DNA of 64,000 nt from Streptomyces sp. NRRL S-337 (GTDB lineage Bacteria > Actinomycetota > Actinomycetes > Streptomycetales > Streptomycetaceae), in assembly GCF_000720175.1 (NCBI RefSeq), contig NZ_JOIX01000006.1, positions 101,013-165,012 on the forward strand, read 5' to 3'. The notes beneath the pieces are model-generated. The model was not told the origin of the DNA. It saw only the letters and a program-made list of their open reading frames with translations, and did not search any database. This document shows positions 7,954 through 15,814 of this stretch, piece by piece. Numbering within the stretch: position 1 is the first letter of the stretch; every line of letters begins with the position of its first letter. A program made the position numbers and the translations under genes.

Positions 7954-9755
7954 CGGCCGGCCTCCGTGGCGTCCTCGGTGCGGCGCGCGCCCTGGGGGTC
8001 GCCGGCTGCCCCGGCCGGCTCCTCGGAGAGCGCGTCGGGGACCGTGACGGTGAACACGGCGCCGCCTCCTGGGCGTTCGCCCACCACGGCGCTGCCCCCG
8101 TAGCGCTCGGCGAGCCGGCGGACCAGCGCGAGTCCGATGCCGCGCTGCCCGTGGGCGGGCGGCTCCTTGGTGGTCCACCCCTCGGTGAAGATCTCGGCCC
8201 GACGCTCCTCGGGGACGCCCGGCCCGTTGTCGGCGACGCGCACGACGGCGGTCCGCCCCTCGGTCCGCACCTCCACCTCCACCTGGGCGTCGGGCGCACC
8301 GGCAGTGGCGTCCAGGGCGTTGTCGACGAGGTTGCCGAGAACGGTGACCAGGCTGTGCGGGTCGATCAGGCGGTCGGGCAGCCGAGTGCCGGAGGCGATC
8401 CGCAGGGACACGCCCCGTTCGGTGGCGACGGTGGCCTTGCCCACCAGAAGGGCGGCCAGCAGCGGATCGTGGATGCGCTCGGTGACCTGTTCCGCGGTGG
8501 CCCGGTGGACGCCCACGGCGCGGGTCACGAACTCCACGGCCTCTTCGTGCAGCCCCAGTTCGAGCAGGCCGAGGAGGGTGTGCAGCCGGTTGGCGTGCTC
8601 GTGGTCCTGTGCCCGGAGGGCGTCGATGAGACCGCGGGTGCCGTCAAGCTCGCGGCCCAGCCGCTCCAGCTCCGTGCGGTCGCGCAGGGTGACCACCGCC
8701 CCGCCGTCGTCGGTCGGCATACGGTTCGCCACCAGCACCCGGTGCCCGCTGACCGCCAGCAGGTCGGCCCCCGAGACGCGGCCGGCCAGCACATCGGTCG
8801 TCCGGCCCGGGGGAAGGGCGGCGTCCAGGGGGCGGCCGGTATCCGCGGCGCGCAGATCGAGGAGGCGCTGTGCCTCGTCGTTCATCAGGCGGATCCGACC
8901 CTGTCCGTCGAGGGCGAGGAAGCCCTCCCGGATGCCGTGCAGCATCGCCTCTCGCTCGGCGAGCAGCGCGGAGATGTCGGAGAAGGCCAGGTCATGGGTG
9001 CGGCGCTGGAGACGGCGGGAGACGAGATAGGCGGCCAGTGCGCCGACGGCGAGCGCGCCGCCCGCGTACGCGAGCAGTTGGGGCACGGTGGACAGCAGCC
9101 GCTCCCGCACGCTCTCGTACGCGATGCCGACCGAGACCGCGCCGACGACCTTGCCGTTCTCGTCCCGCAGCGGGACCTTGCCGCGCGCGGAGCGGCCGAG
9201 GGTGCCCTCGTCGATCTGCATGACCTCACGGCCGGAGAGCGCGGCGCTGGGATCGGTGGAGACGTGGCGCCCGATCTCGTCCGGATCGGTGTGGGACCAG
9301 CGCACTCCGCGCTTGTCCATGATCACGACGTACTCGGCGCCGGTCGCCGCGCGGATGCGTTCCGCCTCGTTCTGGACAGGCCCGTGGCGGCTCGGGCGGG
9401 ACGCCTCCAGCGCGTCGTCGAGGCGCGGTTCGGCGGCGGTGGTCTGCGCGATCGCGAGCGCCCGGCGCATCGCCTGATCGTCCAGCTGGGCGCTGAGCGG
9501 GGCGAGGAACAGGCCGGTCGCCAGCGCGGTGACCCCCGTGGCGATGGCCAGCTGCATCAGCAGCACCTGGGAGAAGACCCGCCGCGGCCAGCCCAGCCGG
9601 GGGCGCGTCAGGCGCGGGCCGGTCGTGGTGCGTGCCGTGGCCGTACTGCCCGGGCCGGTCGCTTTGCGCGAGGTGGAGGGGGCGGCGGGAAACGGTGCGG
9701 GGCCCGAGGGCTCTGCGGCGCTCGGGCGCGGAACCGACGCTTCCTTCTCGCCCAT
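7950..9755 (-). CDS. CitA/DcuS-type sensor histidine kinase
   Basis: Carboxylate-type sensor kinase of about 601 residues. In order it has a long Pro/Arg/Thr-rich cytoplasmic N-terminus (about 1-55), TM1 (about 58-82), an extracytoplasmic single-Cache-like sensor (about 85-210), TM2 near LLAYAGGALAVGALAAYLVS, and a PAS domain (about 235-340). Next come the phospho-acceptor helix RAQDHEHANRLHTLLGLLEL and a HATPase domain with GNLVDNALDA, VADNGPGVPEE and GIGLALVRRLAERYGG. ATG 9755 and GTG 9761 are both possible starts. The partner regulator overlaps its stop. In characterised relatives the periplasmic domain binds citrate or C4-dicarboxylates; here the neighbour is an ActP-like transporter. Confidence 0.88.
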   Translation of the reverse strand: MGEKEASVPRPSAAEPSGPAPFPAAPSTSRKATGPGSTATARTTTGPRLTRPRLGWPRRVFSQVLLMQLAIATGVTALATGLFLAPLSAQLDDQAMRRALAIAQTTAAEPRLDDALEASRPSRHGPVQNEAERIRAATGAEYVVIMDKRGVRWSHTDPDEIGRHVSTDPSAALSGREVMQIDEGTLGRSARGKVPLRDENGKVVGAVSVGIAYESVRERLLSTVPQLLAYAGGALAVGALAAYLVSRRLQRRTHDLAFSDISALLAEREAMLHGIREGFLALDGQGRIRLMNDEAQRLLDLRAADTGRPLDAALPPGRTTDVLAGRVSGADLLAVSGHRVLVANRMPTDDGGAVVTLRDRTELERLGRELDGTRGLIDALRAQDHEHANRLHTLLGLLELGLHEEAVEFVTRAVGVHRATAEQVTERIHDPLLAALLVGKATVATERGVSLRIASGTRLPDRLIDPHSLVTVLGNLVDNALDATAGAPDAQVEVEVRTEGRTAVVRVADNGPGVPEERRAEIFTEGWTTKEPPAHGQRGIGLALVRRLAERYGGSAVVGERPGGGAVFTVTVPDALSEEPAGAAGDPQGARRTEDATEAGR

Positions 9756-10055
9756 ACGCACGAACAGTAAGCGGGCCGACCGCCGGGCCGGTAATCCCTG
9801 CGGCGAGGAATTCGGAGGGTGTCCGGATGGCCACGCGCGGCGCGTCGGCCGGGCCGCGACGGGAGCGGCGGAGTGGCCTGTGGACGGCGAGGGGCGGGCT
9901 CGCGGGAGTTATCCACAGGCCTTTCGGTCGCGGAGCGCGAGCACTTACTCTCGCAGAGTCGTCACAGAGCGTGACGGTGACGGTGTCGGAGTCGCCGCCG
10001 TCCGTGTCGAGTCCGTGAAGCCGTGAGGTCGCGAAGCCGGGAAGCCGTGAAGGAG
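9756..10055. other. Intergenic region upstream of the CitA-type kinase
   Basis: About 300 bases with no supported gene. It should hold the promoter for the kinase/regulator pair and the end of the sucrase-like transcript. Short direct repeats of GAAGCCGTGA occur around 10017-10050. No clear terminator or operator was recognised. Confidence 0.4.
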
Positions 10056-11000
10056 TCAGGCCGGATCTGCGGCGGTGAGCGAGGTGACCGCCATCCGCGC
10101 CGGAGGAAGGAGGGGTGCGCCGCAGCTGGCGGGCGCGGGAGCGCCGTCGGTGCGCTGTTCGACCGTCACCTGCCAGGTCCGGCCGTCCGTGTGCGCGACC
10201 GTGACGGCCCAGGCCGGCCCCGCGCTGCCGGCTGACGTGGCGGCGGGTGCGGACGGAAGGGCCTCGACCCGTACGACGTCGAGGGCGTCCGCGCGGGCCT
10301 CACGAATCCGGGCACGGACCGCGAGGTCGGCCGCCTGGGCGGGGCGGTCCCAGGCCGAACGGCCACGGCAGTGGTCCAAGGCGATCCGTCCGCCGCGCGC
10401 CGCCTCCACGGCGGACTTGACCAGATGCGCCGAGGCACGGCCATAGGCGTATCCGTAAGGAAGGAGAAAAAGGGTGGGGGAGAAGCGATGGCCGCCCAGG
10501 TGGGTGACCTCCCAGGTATCGATTCCGGCGGCGGCGAGGTCCGCGGCCAGTGGCCGTCCGAGCAGGGCGCAGCAACGGTCCCGCTTGCCGTTGGTGCAGA
10601 CGAGGACCAGCGGGTCGCCGGAATGCGGTTCCCAGATGCCGTGGTGTTCGCCCGCGCCGAGGGCGGCGAAGTCCAGCCCGAGGGCGGCGCCGGGATCGGT
10701 GACGGTGGTCGTGCGGAGCCAGGAGCGCCCCGGCGCGGTGTGCGCGAGGAAGAGCCGGCGGCGGGAGACGCCGTGGCGGTCGGCGTGGCGGCCCGGCCGC
10801 CGGATCAGGGCGATGCGTACGTCGGTCCCGTCCGCCGCGGCGTTCAGGGCCCGGCCGAGCCCTGGGTCGAGGTGGCTGTCCGTGAGCGCCCTGGCTCCCC
10901 AGGGGCCGGTCTGCTCGATGAGCAGCCAGGTGCGGGCGGTGGCCGAGGTCCCGGCGAGCGGTTCGGCCGCGTTACGGGAGGCAGTGGCGCAGGTACTCAC
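10056..11000 (-). CDS. Sucrase/ferredoxin-like (thioredoxin-like Fe-S) protein
   Basis: Suc/Fer-like family protein of 314 residues, a thioredoxin-fold group related to bacterial [2Fe-2S] ferredoxin-like proteins and yeast Aim32. Visible hallmarks are STCATASRNAAEPLAGT at the N-terminus, VLVCTNGKRDRCCALLGRPLA with candidate cluster cysteines, and VTHLGGHRFSPTLFLLPYG. The frame is open back to 11093, but GTG 11000 is preferred. A -10-like TAGGCT ends 7 bases before it, the layout of a leaderless transcript, and an iron box overlaps that promoter. Without a Shine-Dalgarno at any alternative, this start is well supported. Iron-dependent repression through a DtxR/DmdR-type regulator is inferred. 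The biochemical function is unknown. Confidence 0.82.
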   Translation of the reverse strand: MSTCATASRNAAEPLAGTSATARTWLLIEQTGPWGARALTDSHLDPGLGRALNAAADGTDVRIALIRRPGRHADRHGVSRRRLFLAHTAPGRSWLRTTTVTDPGAALGLDFAALGAGEHHGIWEPHSGDPLVLVCTNGKRDRCCALLGRPLAADLAAAGIDTWEVTHLGGHRFSPTLFLLPYGYAYGRASAHLVKSAVEAARGGRIALDHCRGRSAWDRPAQAADLAVRARIREARADALDVVRVEALPSAPAATSAGSAGPAWAVTVAHTDGRTWQVTVEQRTDGAPAPASCGAPLLPPARMAVTSLTAADPA

Positions 11001-11019
11001 GAAGGCGAGCCTAACCTCA
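11001..11019 (-). promoter_or_regulatory. Iron box overlapping a leaderless promoter
   Basis: Read on the minus strand, this 19-mer contains AGGTTAGGCTC followed by GCCT. It matches about 14 of 19 positions of the DtxR/IdeR/DmdR consensus (TTAGGTTAGGCTCACCTAA). The embedded TAGGCT looks like a -10 and ends 7 bases before the GTG at 11000. Binding of an iron-loaded repressor would block transcription. Confidence 0.65.
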
Positions 11020-11089
11020 TGGTTCAGACGGCAGGCACGCCGGACCGCTCGCTCGCCTGCGCGGGAGGGACGGGGGACGAGAAATGACC

Positions 11090-11428
11090 TCACGCCACGG
11101 CGGCAACGCGGGCCCGTTCACGGCTCGCCGGCGGAGGAACGACCGGCCACCCGCTCTCCGTCGCGGCAGGAGCGCCGGATCGCCCAGGGCTGCTCAGGGC
11201 GGCTGAGCGAGGTGGGTCGGCGTCGCTCAGGTCGGGGGAGCGAGGTGGCTCGGGGTCGCTCAGGGCGGATGAGCGAGATGGGCCGGGGTCGCTCAGGCCA
11301 GCTGAGTGACTTGGCTCGGGGCTGCCCACAGCGGGCGCGCAAGATGGCTGAGGCCTGCTTACGGCTGATGCGCACGACCGCTGGTGCCGGCTCATGGCGG
11401 ACGCGCAAGGCGGCTTGGGCCCGCTCAT
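11090..11428 (-). CDS. Possible 112-residue protein of 11-residue repeats
   Basis: The ATG at 11428 overlaps the stop of the upstream citrate synthase-like gene (ATGA), which would couple its translation. The product would be about eight imperfect 11-residue repeats of the form S-(D/R)-P-x-P-(P/S)-(R/C)-S-x-(A/D)-(L/V), Pro/Ser-rich and without hydrophobic segments. A Pro/Arg-rich tail follows. The third-position G/C bias looks weaker than in neighbouring genes, and the opposite strand is also open because the repeat period is 33 bases. It may be no more than a repeat tract that happens to stay open. No family recognised. Confidence 0.3.
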   Translation of the reverse strand: MSGPKPPCASAMSRHQRSCASAVSRPQPSCAPAVGSPEPSHSAGLSDPGPSRSSALSDPEPPRSPDLSDADPPRSAALSSPGRSGAPAATESGWPVVPPPASRERARVAAVA

Positions 11429-11430
11429 GG
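11189..11430. repeat. 33-bp degenerate tandem repeat, about 7-8 copies
   Basis: Seven consecutive 33-base units run from 11189, 11222, 11255, 11288, 11321, 11354 and 11387; an eighth begins at 11420 and merges into the end of the citrate synthase-like gene. The middle units are closest, sharing GTCGCTCAGG, then GAGCGAG, then GGCTCGGG. Because 33 is divisible by 3, the repeats keep frames open on both strands. Confidence 0.8.
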
Positions 11431-12672
11431 CAGCGGCTGCGGAGGTCGTGGGCCGTGGTACTGGCCGCTGGGGCGCATGCGCAGGGGGCGCTCGTCGAAT
11501 TCCTCCAGGGCGTGCGCGATCCAGCCAGCGGTGCGTGCGAGGGCGAAGACCGTTTCGCCCGCCTCGGGCGGCATGCCCGCCGCGACGGTCAGCACGGCGA
11601 GTGCCAGGTCGACGTTGGCGTGCAGCTCCGTGTGGCGGGCGGTTGTGGTGACGACCTCGCGGGCGGCCTGGAGGGCGGGTGCGGCCTGCGGTACGTCCGC
11701 CAGCAGCCGGAAGAGGACGCCCGCACGCGGGTCCTCACCCGGATAGAGGCGGTGGCCCAGGCCCGGTACCCGGCGGCCGGCCCGCAGGTGATCAGCCACG
11801 ACGGCGGCCGCGCTGCCCCGGTCCAGGACCTCCAGCAGCGTCCGGTGCGCCAGCCCGCTCGCGGCGCCGTGCAGTGGGCCGTCCAGCGCCCCCAGGCCCG
11901 CCGAGACGATCGCGTACGGATGGGCGCGGGCGGAGGCCGCGACCCGGACCGCGAGCGTGGAGGCGGCCAGGTCGTGGTCGATGAGCAGGACGAGGGCTGC
12001 GTCCAGGACGCGCAGCGATGCGGGGTCGGCCGGCTCCGCGGTCAGCCGGGCCCAGAGCCGGGGTGCGAGCGGTCCGGTGGCGGAGGGTTCTTCGCCGAGG
12101 GCCGGGAGGGCATCGACGAGGGTGGGGATGAGGCTGCGGGCGGTGCCGAGGACGGCCTCCTCGGAGAGGTCGAACCGCAGCGGGTCGGCGGCCGCGGCGG
12201 CGATCACCGCGACCCGCAGCCGGTCCATCGGCCCGCTGTGCGGCGGCAGTGCCCGTACGGCGCGGCGGGCCGCGGTCCGGGCGTCCTGCGGGGCGGTGAA
12301 GCGGATGCCCCGGCGCAGCACGCCGGTCCACAGCCACTCCGCGACCTCCTCGTAGCTGTAGTGGGCGGCGAGCTCCGCGGTGTCCACGCCACGGAAGTAG
12401 CAGTGGTCGCGGTCGATCAGGGTGATGCCGGTGCGGATGCCCAACTCGACGCCGGCGGCGGACGGTTCGCGGCGGCCGCTGCGGCGGGCCAGCGCGTCGA
12501 CCTCCTTCGCGTCGAAGGTGCTGCCGCGGCTGCCCGGTTCCCGGTGGCTGGTCAGCTGACCGCGGCTGACGTACGCATAGACCGTCTCCGGCTTCACGCC
12601 GAGCCGGTCGGCCGCCTCCCGTGTGCTCAGCCGTCGCTCGCCGGTGTCCTGCGCCGTGTCGTGATCCGCCAT
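11425..12672 (-). CDS. Citrate synthase-like protein with N-terminal helix-turn-helix
   Basis: Citrate synthase family protein of 415 residues with a MerR/excisionase-like helix-turn-helix at residues about 12-60 (STREAADRLGVKPETVYAYV). The catalytic fold follows, with both family histidines in GALDGPLHGAAS and GLGHRLYPGEDPRA and the acidic residue in ELHANVDLAL. It may make citrate or 2-methylcitrate, or act as a metabolite-sensing regulator through its DNA-binding domain; the sequence does not decide. ATG 12672 is used; ATG 12714 is also in frame. It is divergent from a second citrate synthase across a 156-base AT-rich operator-like region, a natural target for this domain. Confidence 0.85.
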   Translation of the reverse strand: MADHDTAQDTGERRLSTREAADRLGVKPETVYAYVSRGQLTSHREPGSRGSTFDAKEVDALARRSGRREPSAAGVELGIRTGITLIDRDHCYFRGVDTAELAAHYSYEEVAEWLWTGVLRRGIRFTAPQDARTAARRAVRALPPHSGPMDRLRVAVIAAAAADPLRFDLSEEAVLGTARSLIPTLVDALPALGEEPSATGPLAPRLWARLTAEPADPASLRVLDAALVLLIDHDLAASTLAVRVAASARAHPYAIVSAGLGALDGPLHGAASGLAHRTLLEVLDRGSAAAVVADHLRAGRRVPGLGHRLYPGEDPRAGVLFRLLADVPQAAPALQAAREVVTTTARHTELHANVDLALAVLTVAAGMPPEAGETVFALARTAGWIAHALEEFDERPLRMRPSGQYHGPRPPQPLP

Positions 12673-12744
12673 GGGATCACCGTATCCAGCCCGTCCGTAC
12701 CCGGACTCATCCATGTCCAGGACCCTCCCGCATTGACCCACGCA

Positions 12745-12803
12745 TTGATTCAATCAATATTGACGAGTATTGAGTCAAGCATAGATAGTCGAATCAATAT
12801 TGG
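12745..12803. promoter_or_regulatory. AT-rich repeated operator between divergent citrate synthase genes
   Basis: TTGATT-C-AATCAA (12745-12757) is a perfect inverted repeat. TCAATATTGA (12754-12763) is a perfect palindrome overlapping it. AATCAATATTG occurs again at 12792-12802, exactly 40 bases (about four helical turns) from its first copy at 12752. The AT content stands out sharply in this GC-rich region. Control of both divergent genes is inferred, possibly by the helix-turn-helix domain of the minus-strand gene product. Confidence 0.6.
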
Positions 12804-12828
12804 GGGAGGAAGAGCAAGGAGAGCTGCC

Positions 12829-13998
12829 ATGCCGATCGCCGAGGCGAACGCACCCATCGAGGCACCCCGCGGACTCGCGGGCGTCATCGTCACCGAGACC
12901 CAACTCGGTGACGTCCGGGGGCGCGAGGGCTTCTACCACTACCGCCAGTACTCCGCCGTCGAGCTGGCCCGGACCCGGACGTTCGAGGACGTCTGGTACC
13001 TGATGCTCCACGGCGCGCTGCCCGACGCGGCCCAGCTGGCGGCCTTCAGGGCCGAGACCGCCGCGCTGCGGCCGCTGCCCGCGGCGGTACGCGACGCACT
13101 GCCCGCCCTGGCCCGGGCCGGGGCGCTCGCGGGCCCGCTCGCCGGGCTGCGCACCGCACTCTCGCTGCTCGGCGCGAGCGCCGGTTTCCGGCCGCTGTAC
13201 GACATCGACGCCGACCGCCGGCGGGCCGATGCGCTCGCCACCGTCGCCGCCGTACCGACCCTGCTCACCGCGCTGCACCGGCTGGCCCAGGGGCAGCAGC
13301 CCGTGGAGCCGCGACCGGATCTGGGGCACGCCGCCAACTACCTCTACATGCTCACCGGCGAGGAACCGGATCCACGCCGGGTCCGGGCGATAGAGGCCTA
13401 TCTGATCTCCACGATCGACCACGGCTTCAACGCCTCGACGTTCACCGCCCGGGTCATCGCCTCCACCGGGGCCGACCTCGCGGCCTGCCTCGTCGGAGCC
13501 ATCGGCGCGCTCTCCGGCCCGCTGCACGGCGGAGCGCCCAGCCGGGCACTGGACACGCTCGACGCGATCGGCACACCGGACCGGATCGACTCATGGATCC
13601 GCGAACGGGTCCTGCGCGGCGAACGGATCATGGGGTTCGGCCATCCCGTCTACCGCACGGAGGACCCGCGCTCACGGATGCTGCGGGGGATCGCCGAGGA
13701 GTTCGGCGGGCCGCTGGTGGAGTTCGCCGTCCAGGTGGAGTCGCGCGCCGAGGTACTCCTGGCCGAGCTCAAGCCGGGCCGCGAGCTCCACATCAACGTG
13801 GAGTTCTACGCGGGCGTCGTCATGGAGCTGTGCGGACTGCCGCGGGAGATGTTCACGCCCACCTTCTGCGCGGCCCGGGTCGTCGGCTGGAGCGCCAACA
13901 TCCTGGAGCAGGCGGAGGATTCGAAGATCATCCGGCCGGCTGCCCGGTACGTCGGCCCGCCCCCGCCGCAGCCGTTGCCGGAGGTGGTGCCCAGCTAG
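12829..13998 (+). CDS. Citrate synthase (type II-like, second paralogue)
   Basis: Citrate synthase/2-methylcitrate synthase family enzyme of 389 residues that condenses acetyl-CoA with oxaloacetate, or propionyl-CoA in methylcitrate enzymes. Catalytic histidines appear in LSGPLHGGAPS and IMGFGHPVYRTEDPRS, with the catalytic Asp region replaced by HINVEFYAGVV (Glu/Phe context). The ATG at 12829 follows AAGGAGAG; the frame is open far upstream but only as shadow. It differs from the divergent paralogue in lacking a DNA-binding domain. The two probably share the intervening operator. The Glu where many citrate synthases have Asp is seen in related actinomycete sequences, so activity is uncertain. 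Confidence 0.87.
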   Translation: MPIAEANAPIEAPRGLAGVIVTETQLGDVRGREGFYHYRQYSAVELARTRTFEDVWYLMLHGALPDAAQLAAFRAETAALRPLPAAVRDALPALARAGALAGPLAGLRTALSLLGASAGFRPLYDIDADRRRADALATVAAVPTLLTALHRLAQGQQPVEPRPDLGHAANYLYMLTGEEPDPRRVRAIEAYLISTIDHGFNASTFTARVIASTGADLAACLVGAIGALSGPLHGGAPSRALDTLDAIGTPDRIDSWIRERVLRGERIMGFGHPVYRTEDPRSRMLRGIAEEFGGPLVEFAVQVESRAEVLLAELKPGRELHINVEFYAGVVMELCGLPREMFTPTFCAARVVGWSANILEQAEDSKIIRPAARYVGPPPPQPLPEVVPS

Positions 13999-14464
13999 TC
14001 AGCACCACGAGGTCCCGGGCGGCGGCGGGAGGTCGGCCATGAGGCCGGCGCCGCTGGGCCGGCACGGGGCGGGCGGCACCGGGGCCCGGCACCGGCCCCC
14101 GGCACTGTGTCTCGGCACGGGGCCCGGCACGGAGCTCGACACCGGCCCCGCGCTGTGCCTCGGCACGGGACCCGGCAACGTGCCTCGGTACCGGGCCGAG
14201 GTGCCGGCCCGCGTTGCGGGTCCTGGCGCCGGGCCAGAGTGCCGGTGCCTGGCGCCTGACCAGGCCAACGAGCCTGACCGAGTCGATGAGCCCGACCAGG
14301 CCTATGAGTGACCAGGTCCCGTTCCGGCGTCGGCCGGTCGGCCCCGCTCCCCCCTGCGCCGGACGAGGCGCTCGGTCCGAGCGGCGTATGGCCGGTCCGT
14401 TAGGATCGACGGCTCGTCCGCCGCCGGGCCGTGTGGCCCGCCACCCGCACCATGGAGGCGCCTT
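13999..14464. other. Gene-free repetitive stretch downstream of citrate synthase
   Basis: No supported gene in about 465 bases. It consists largely of degenerate GGCACNGGNCCCGGCAC-type repeats, with a 48-bp tandem duplication. A -10-like TAGGAT at 14401-14406 and GGAGG at 14454-14458 belong to the next gene. Confidence 0.6.
14105..14200. repeat. 48-bp imperfect tandem duplication
   Basis: CTGTGTCTCGGCACGGGG (from 14105) and CTGTGCCTCGGCACGGGA (from 14153) begin two 48-base units. The first 25 bases match at 23 positions; the rest is more diverged. The surrounding sequence is made of the same GGCAC/CCCGG words. Confidence 0.6.
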
Positions 14465-15652
14465 CTGGCCACGCAACAGATTCCGGTCGTCGTGCTCGCG
14501 GGGTTCCTCGGTTCGGGCAAGACGACCCTGCTCAACCACCTGCTCCGGGTCGGCGACGGGACCCGTATCGGCGCGATCGTCAATGACTTCGGCAGCATCG
14601 AGATCGACGCCATGACCGTCGCCGGACAGGTGGACTCGATGGTCTCGCTCGGCAACGGCTGTCTGTGCTGTGCGGTCGACACCAGCGAACTGGACACGTA
14701 CCTGGAGCGGCTGGCCCGCCCCTCCGCCCGTATCGACGTGATCGTCATCGAGGCGAGCGGGCTGGCCGAGCCGCAGGAACTCATCCGGATGATCCTCGCC
14801 AGCGACAACGACCGGATCGTCTACGGCGGGCTGATCGAGGTCGTGGACGCCGCTGAGTTCGAGTCCACGCGGGCCCGCCATCCCGAGCTGGACCGGCACG
14901 TCGGCATCGCCGACATCGTGGTGCTCAACAAGGCCGACCGGATCGACGACGCGGCGCGCCGAACGCTCCGGGACGCACTCGCGGACCTGGCGCCCGGCCG
15001 GCCGGTGATCTGTACGGCGTACGGAAGGATCGACCCCGAGCTGTTCTTCGACCGGGGAGTGGGGGAGGACCAGGACGCGGCCGTGCGCCAGTTGTCCTTC
15101 GAGGACCTGCTGCGCGAGGCCGCGGCCAACGACGAGCACCCCCGAAACCTCCCCCAGAACGGTCACCACGACCCCAACAGCCACTGCGGCCACGACGCCT
15201 GTGGAGCGCACGGTGCCCACGACCACTCCGGGCACCTTCACGCCGCCTACGAGAGCGTGGAGTTCAGCTCGGCAGAGCCGATGCACCCGCGTCGGCTCAT
15301 GGACTTCCTCGACAGCCGGCCGGCCGGGCTCTACCGCATCAAGGGCTTCGTCCACTTCGACGTCCCCGAGAACCGGCAGAAGTTCACCGTGCATGCCGTC
15401 GGCGACTTCCTGCGCTTCTACCCCGAGCCCTGGCCGAGGGGTGAGGAGCGGAGCACCCAGCTCGTCCTCATCGGCAGCGGCATCGACGCCCCGGCACTCC
15501 GCAAGGAGCTGGACAACTGCCGGGAGACCGGGTCGCCGGAGGCCGATGTGAACAGCATGTGGGGCGTGCTGCGGTACGTGGCCTCCCGCGAGGGAGAGGA
15601 GTTCGGGGATGAGTTGGGGGACGCGTCGGCGGACGCGTCGGTAGACGAATAG
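14465..15652 (+). CDS. COG0523/CobW-family metallochaperone GTPase
   Basis: GTP-dependent metal chaperone/insertase of 395 residues, a family handling zinc, cobalt or iron. It has a P-loop in GFLGSGKTTLLNHLL, the metal-binding CxCC in GNGCLCC and a base-recognition NKAD. A His-rich stretch at about 220-260 (repeated HxH, plus Cys) is a second metal site, and a CobW C-terminal domain follows. The start appears to be CTG 14465: GGAGG lies 6 bases upstream, and this restores the first beta strand (IPVVVLAGFLGSGKT) required by the fold. The ATG at 14452 is out of frame, and GTG 14492 would remove the strand. No Zur box was recognised upstream. Confidence 0.85.
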   Translation: MATQQIPVVVLAGFLGSGKTTLLNHLLRVGDGTRIGAIVNDFGSIEIDAMTVAGQVDSMVSLGNGCLCCAVDTSELDTYLERLARPSARIDVIVIEASGLAEPQELIRMILASDNDRIVYGGLIEVVDAAEFESTRARHPELDRHVGIADIVVLNKADRIDDAARRTLRDALADLAPGRPVICTAYGRIDPELFFDRGVGEDQDAAVRQLSFEDLLREAAANDEHPRNLPQNGHHDPNSHCGHDACGAHGAHDHSGHLHAAYESVEFSSAEPMHPRRLMDFLDSRPAGLYRIKGFVHFDVPENRQKFTVHAVGDFLRFYPEPWPRGEERSTQLVLIGSGIDAPALRKELDNCRETGSPEADVNSMWGVLRYVASREGEEFGDELGDASADASVDE

Positions 15653-15689
15653 ACGAGCAGGGGAAGCAGGGGAAGTAGAGAAAACACGT

Positions 15690-15728
15690 AACGCCGTCGG
15701 GCCGGTTCCGCACCGGCCCGACGGCGTT
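15690..15728. terminator. Bidirectional terminator between convergent genes
   Basis: AACGCCGTCGGGCCGGT (15690-15706) pairs perfectly over 17 bases with 15712-15728 around a 5-base loop. It lies between the ends of the COG0523 gene and parC. Confidence 0.85.
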
Positions 15729-15814
15729 CACTTCCCCTCACCCGACGGCGTCAACTCTCCCGTCGGCAGAGAGGCGAAAGCCCCGCTTGCAGAGCCCCGC
15801 TTACAGAGCCCCGC

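Noticed and set aside
11189..11430. Regularly spaced repeats resembling a CRISPR array
   Set aside because: The 33-base units are directly adjacent with no unique spacers and are degenerate; no cas genes are near.
10474..12828. Upstream extension of the citrate synthase frame
   Set aside because: The frame is open for 785 codons but crosses two genes on the other strand; the family N-terminus and ribosome-binding site are at 12829.
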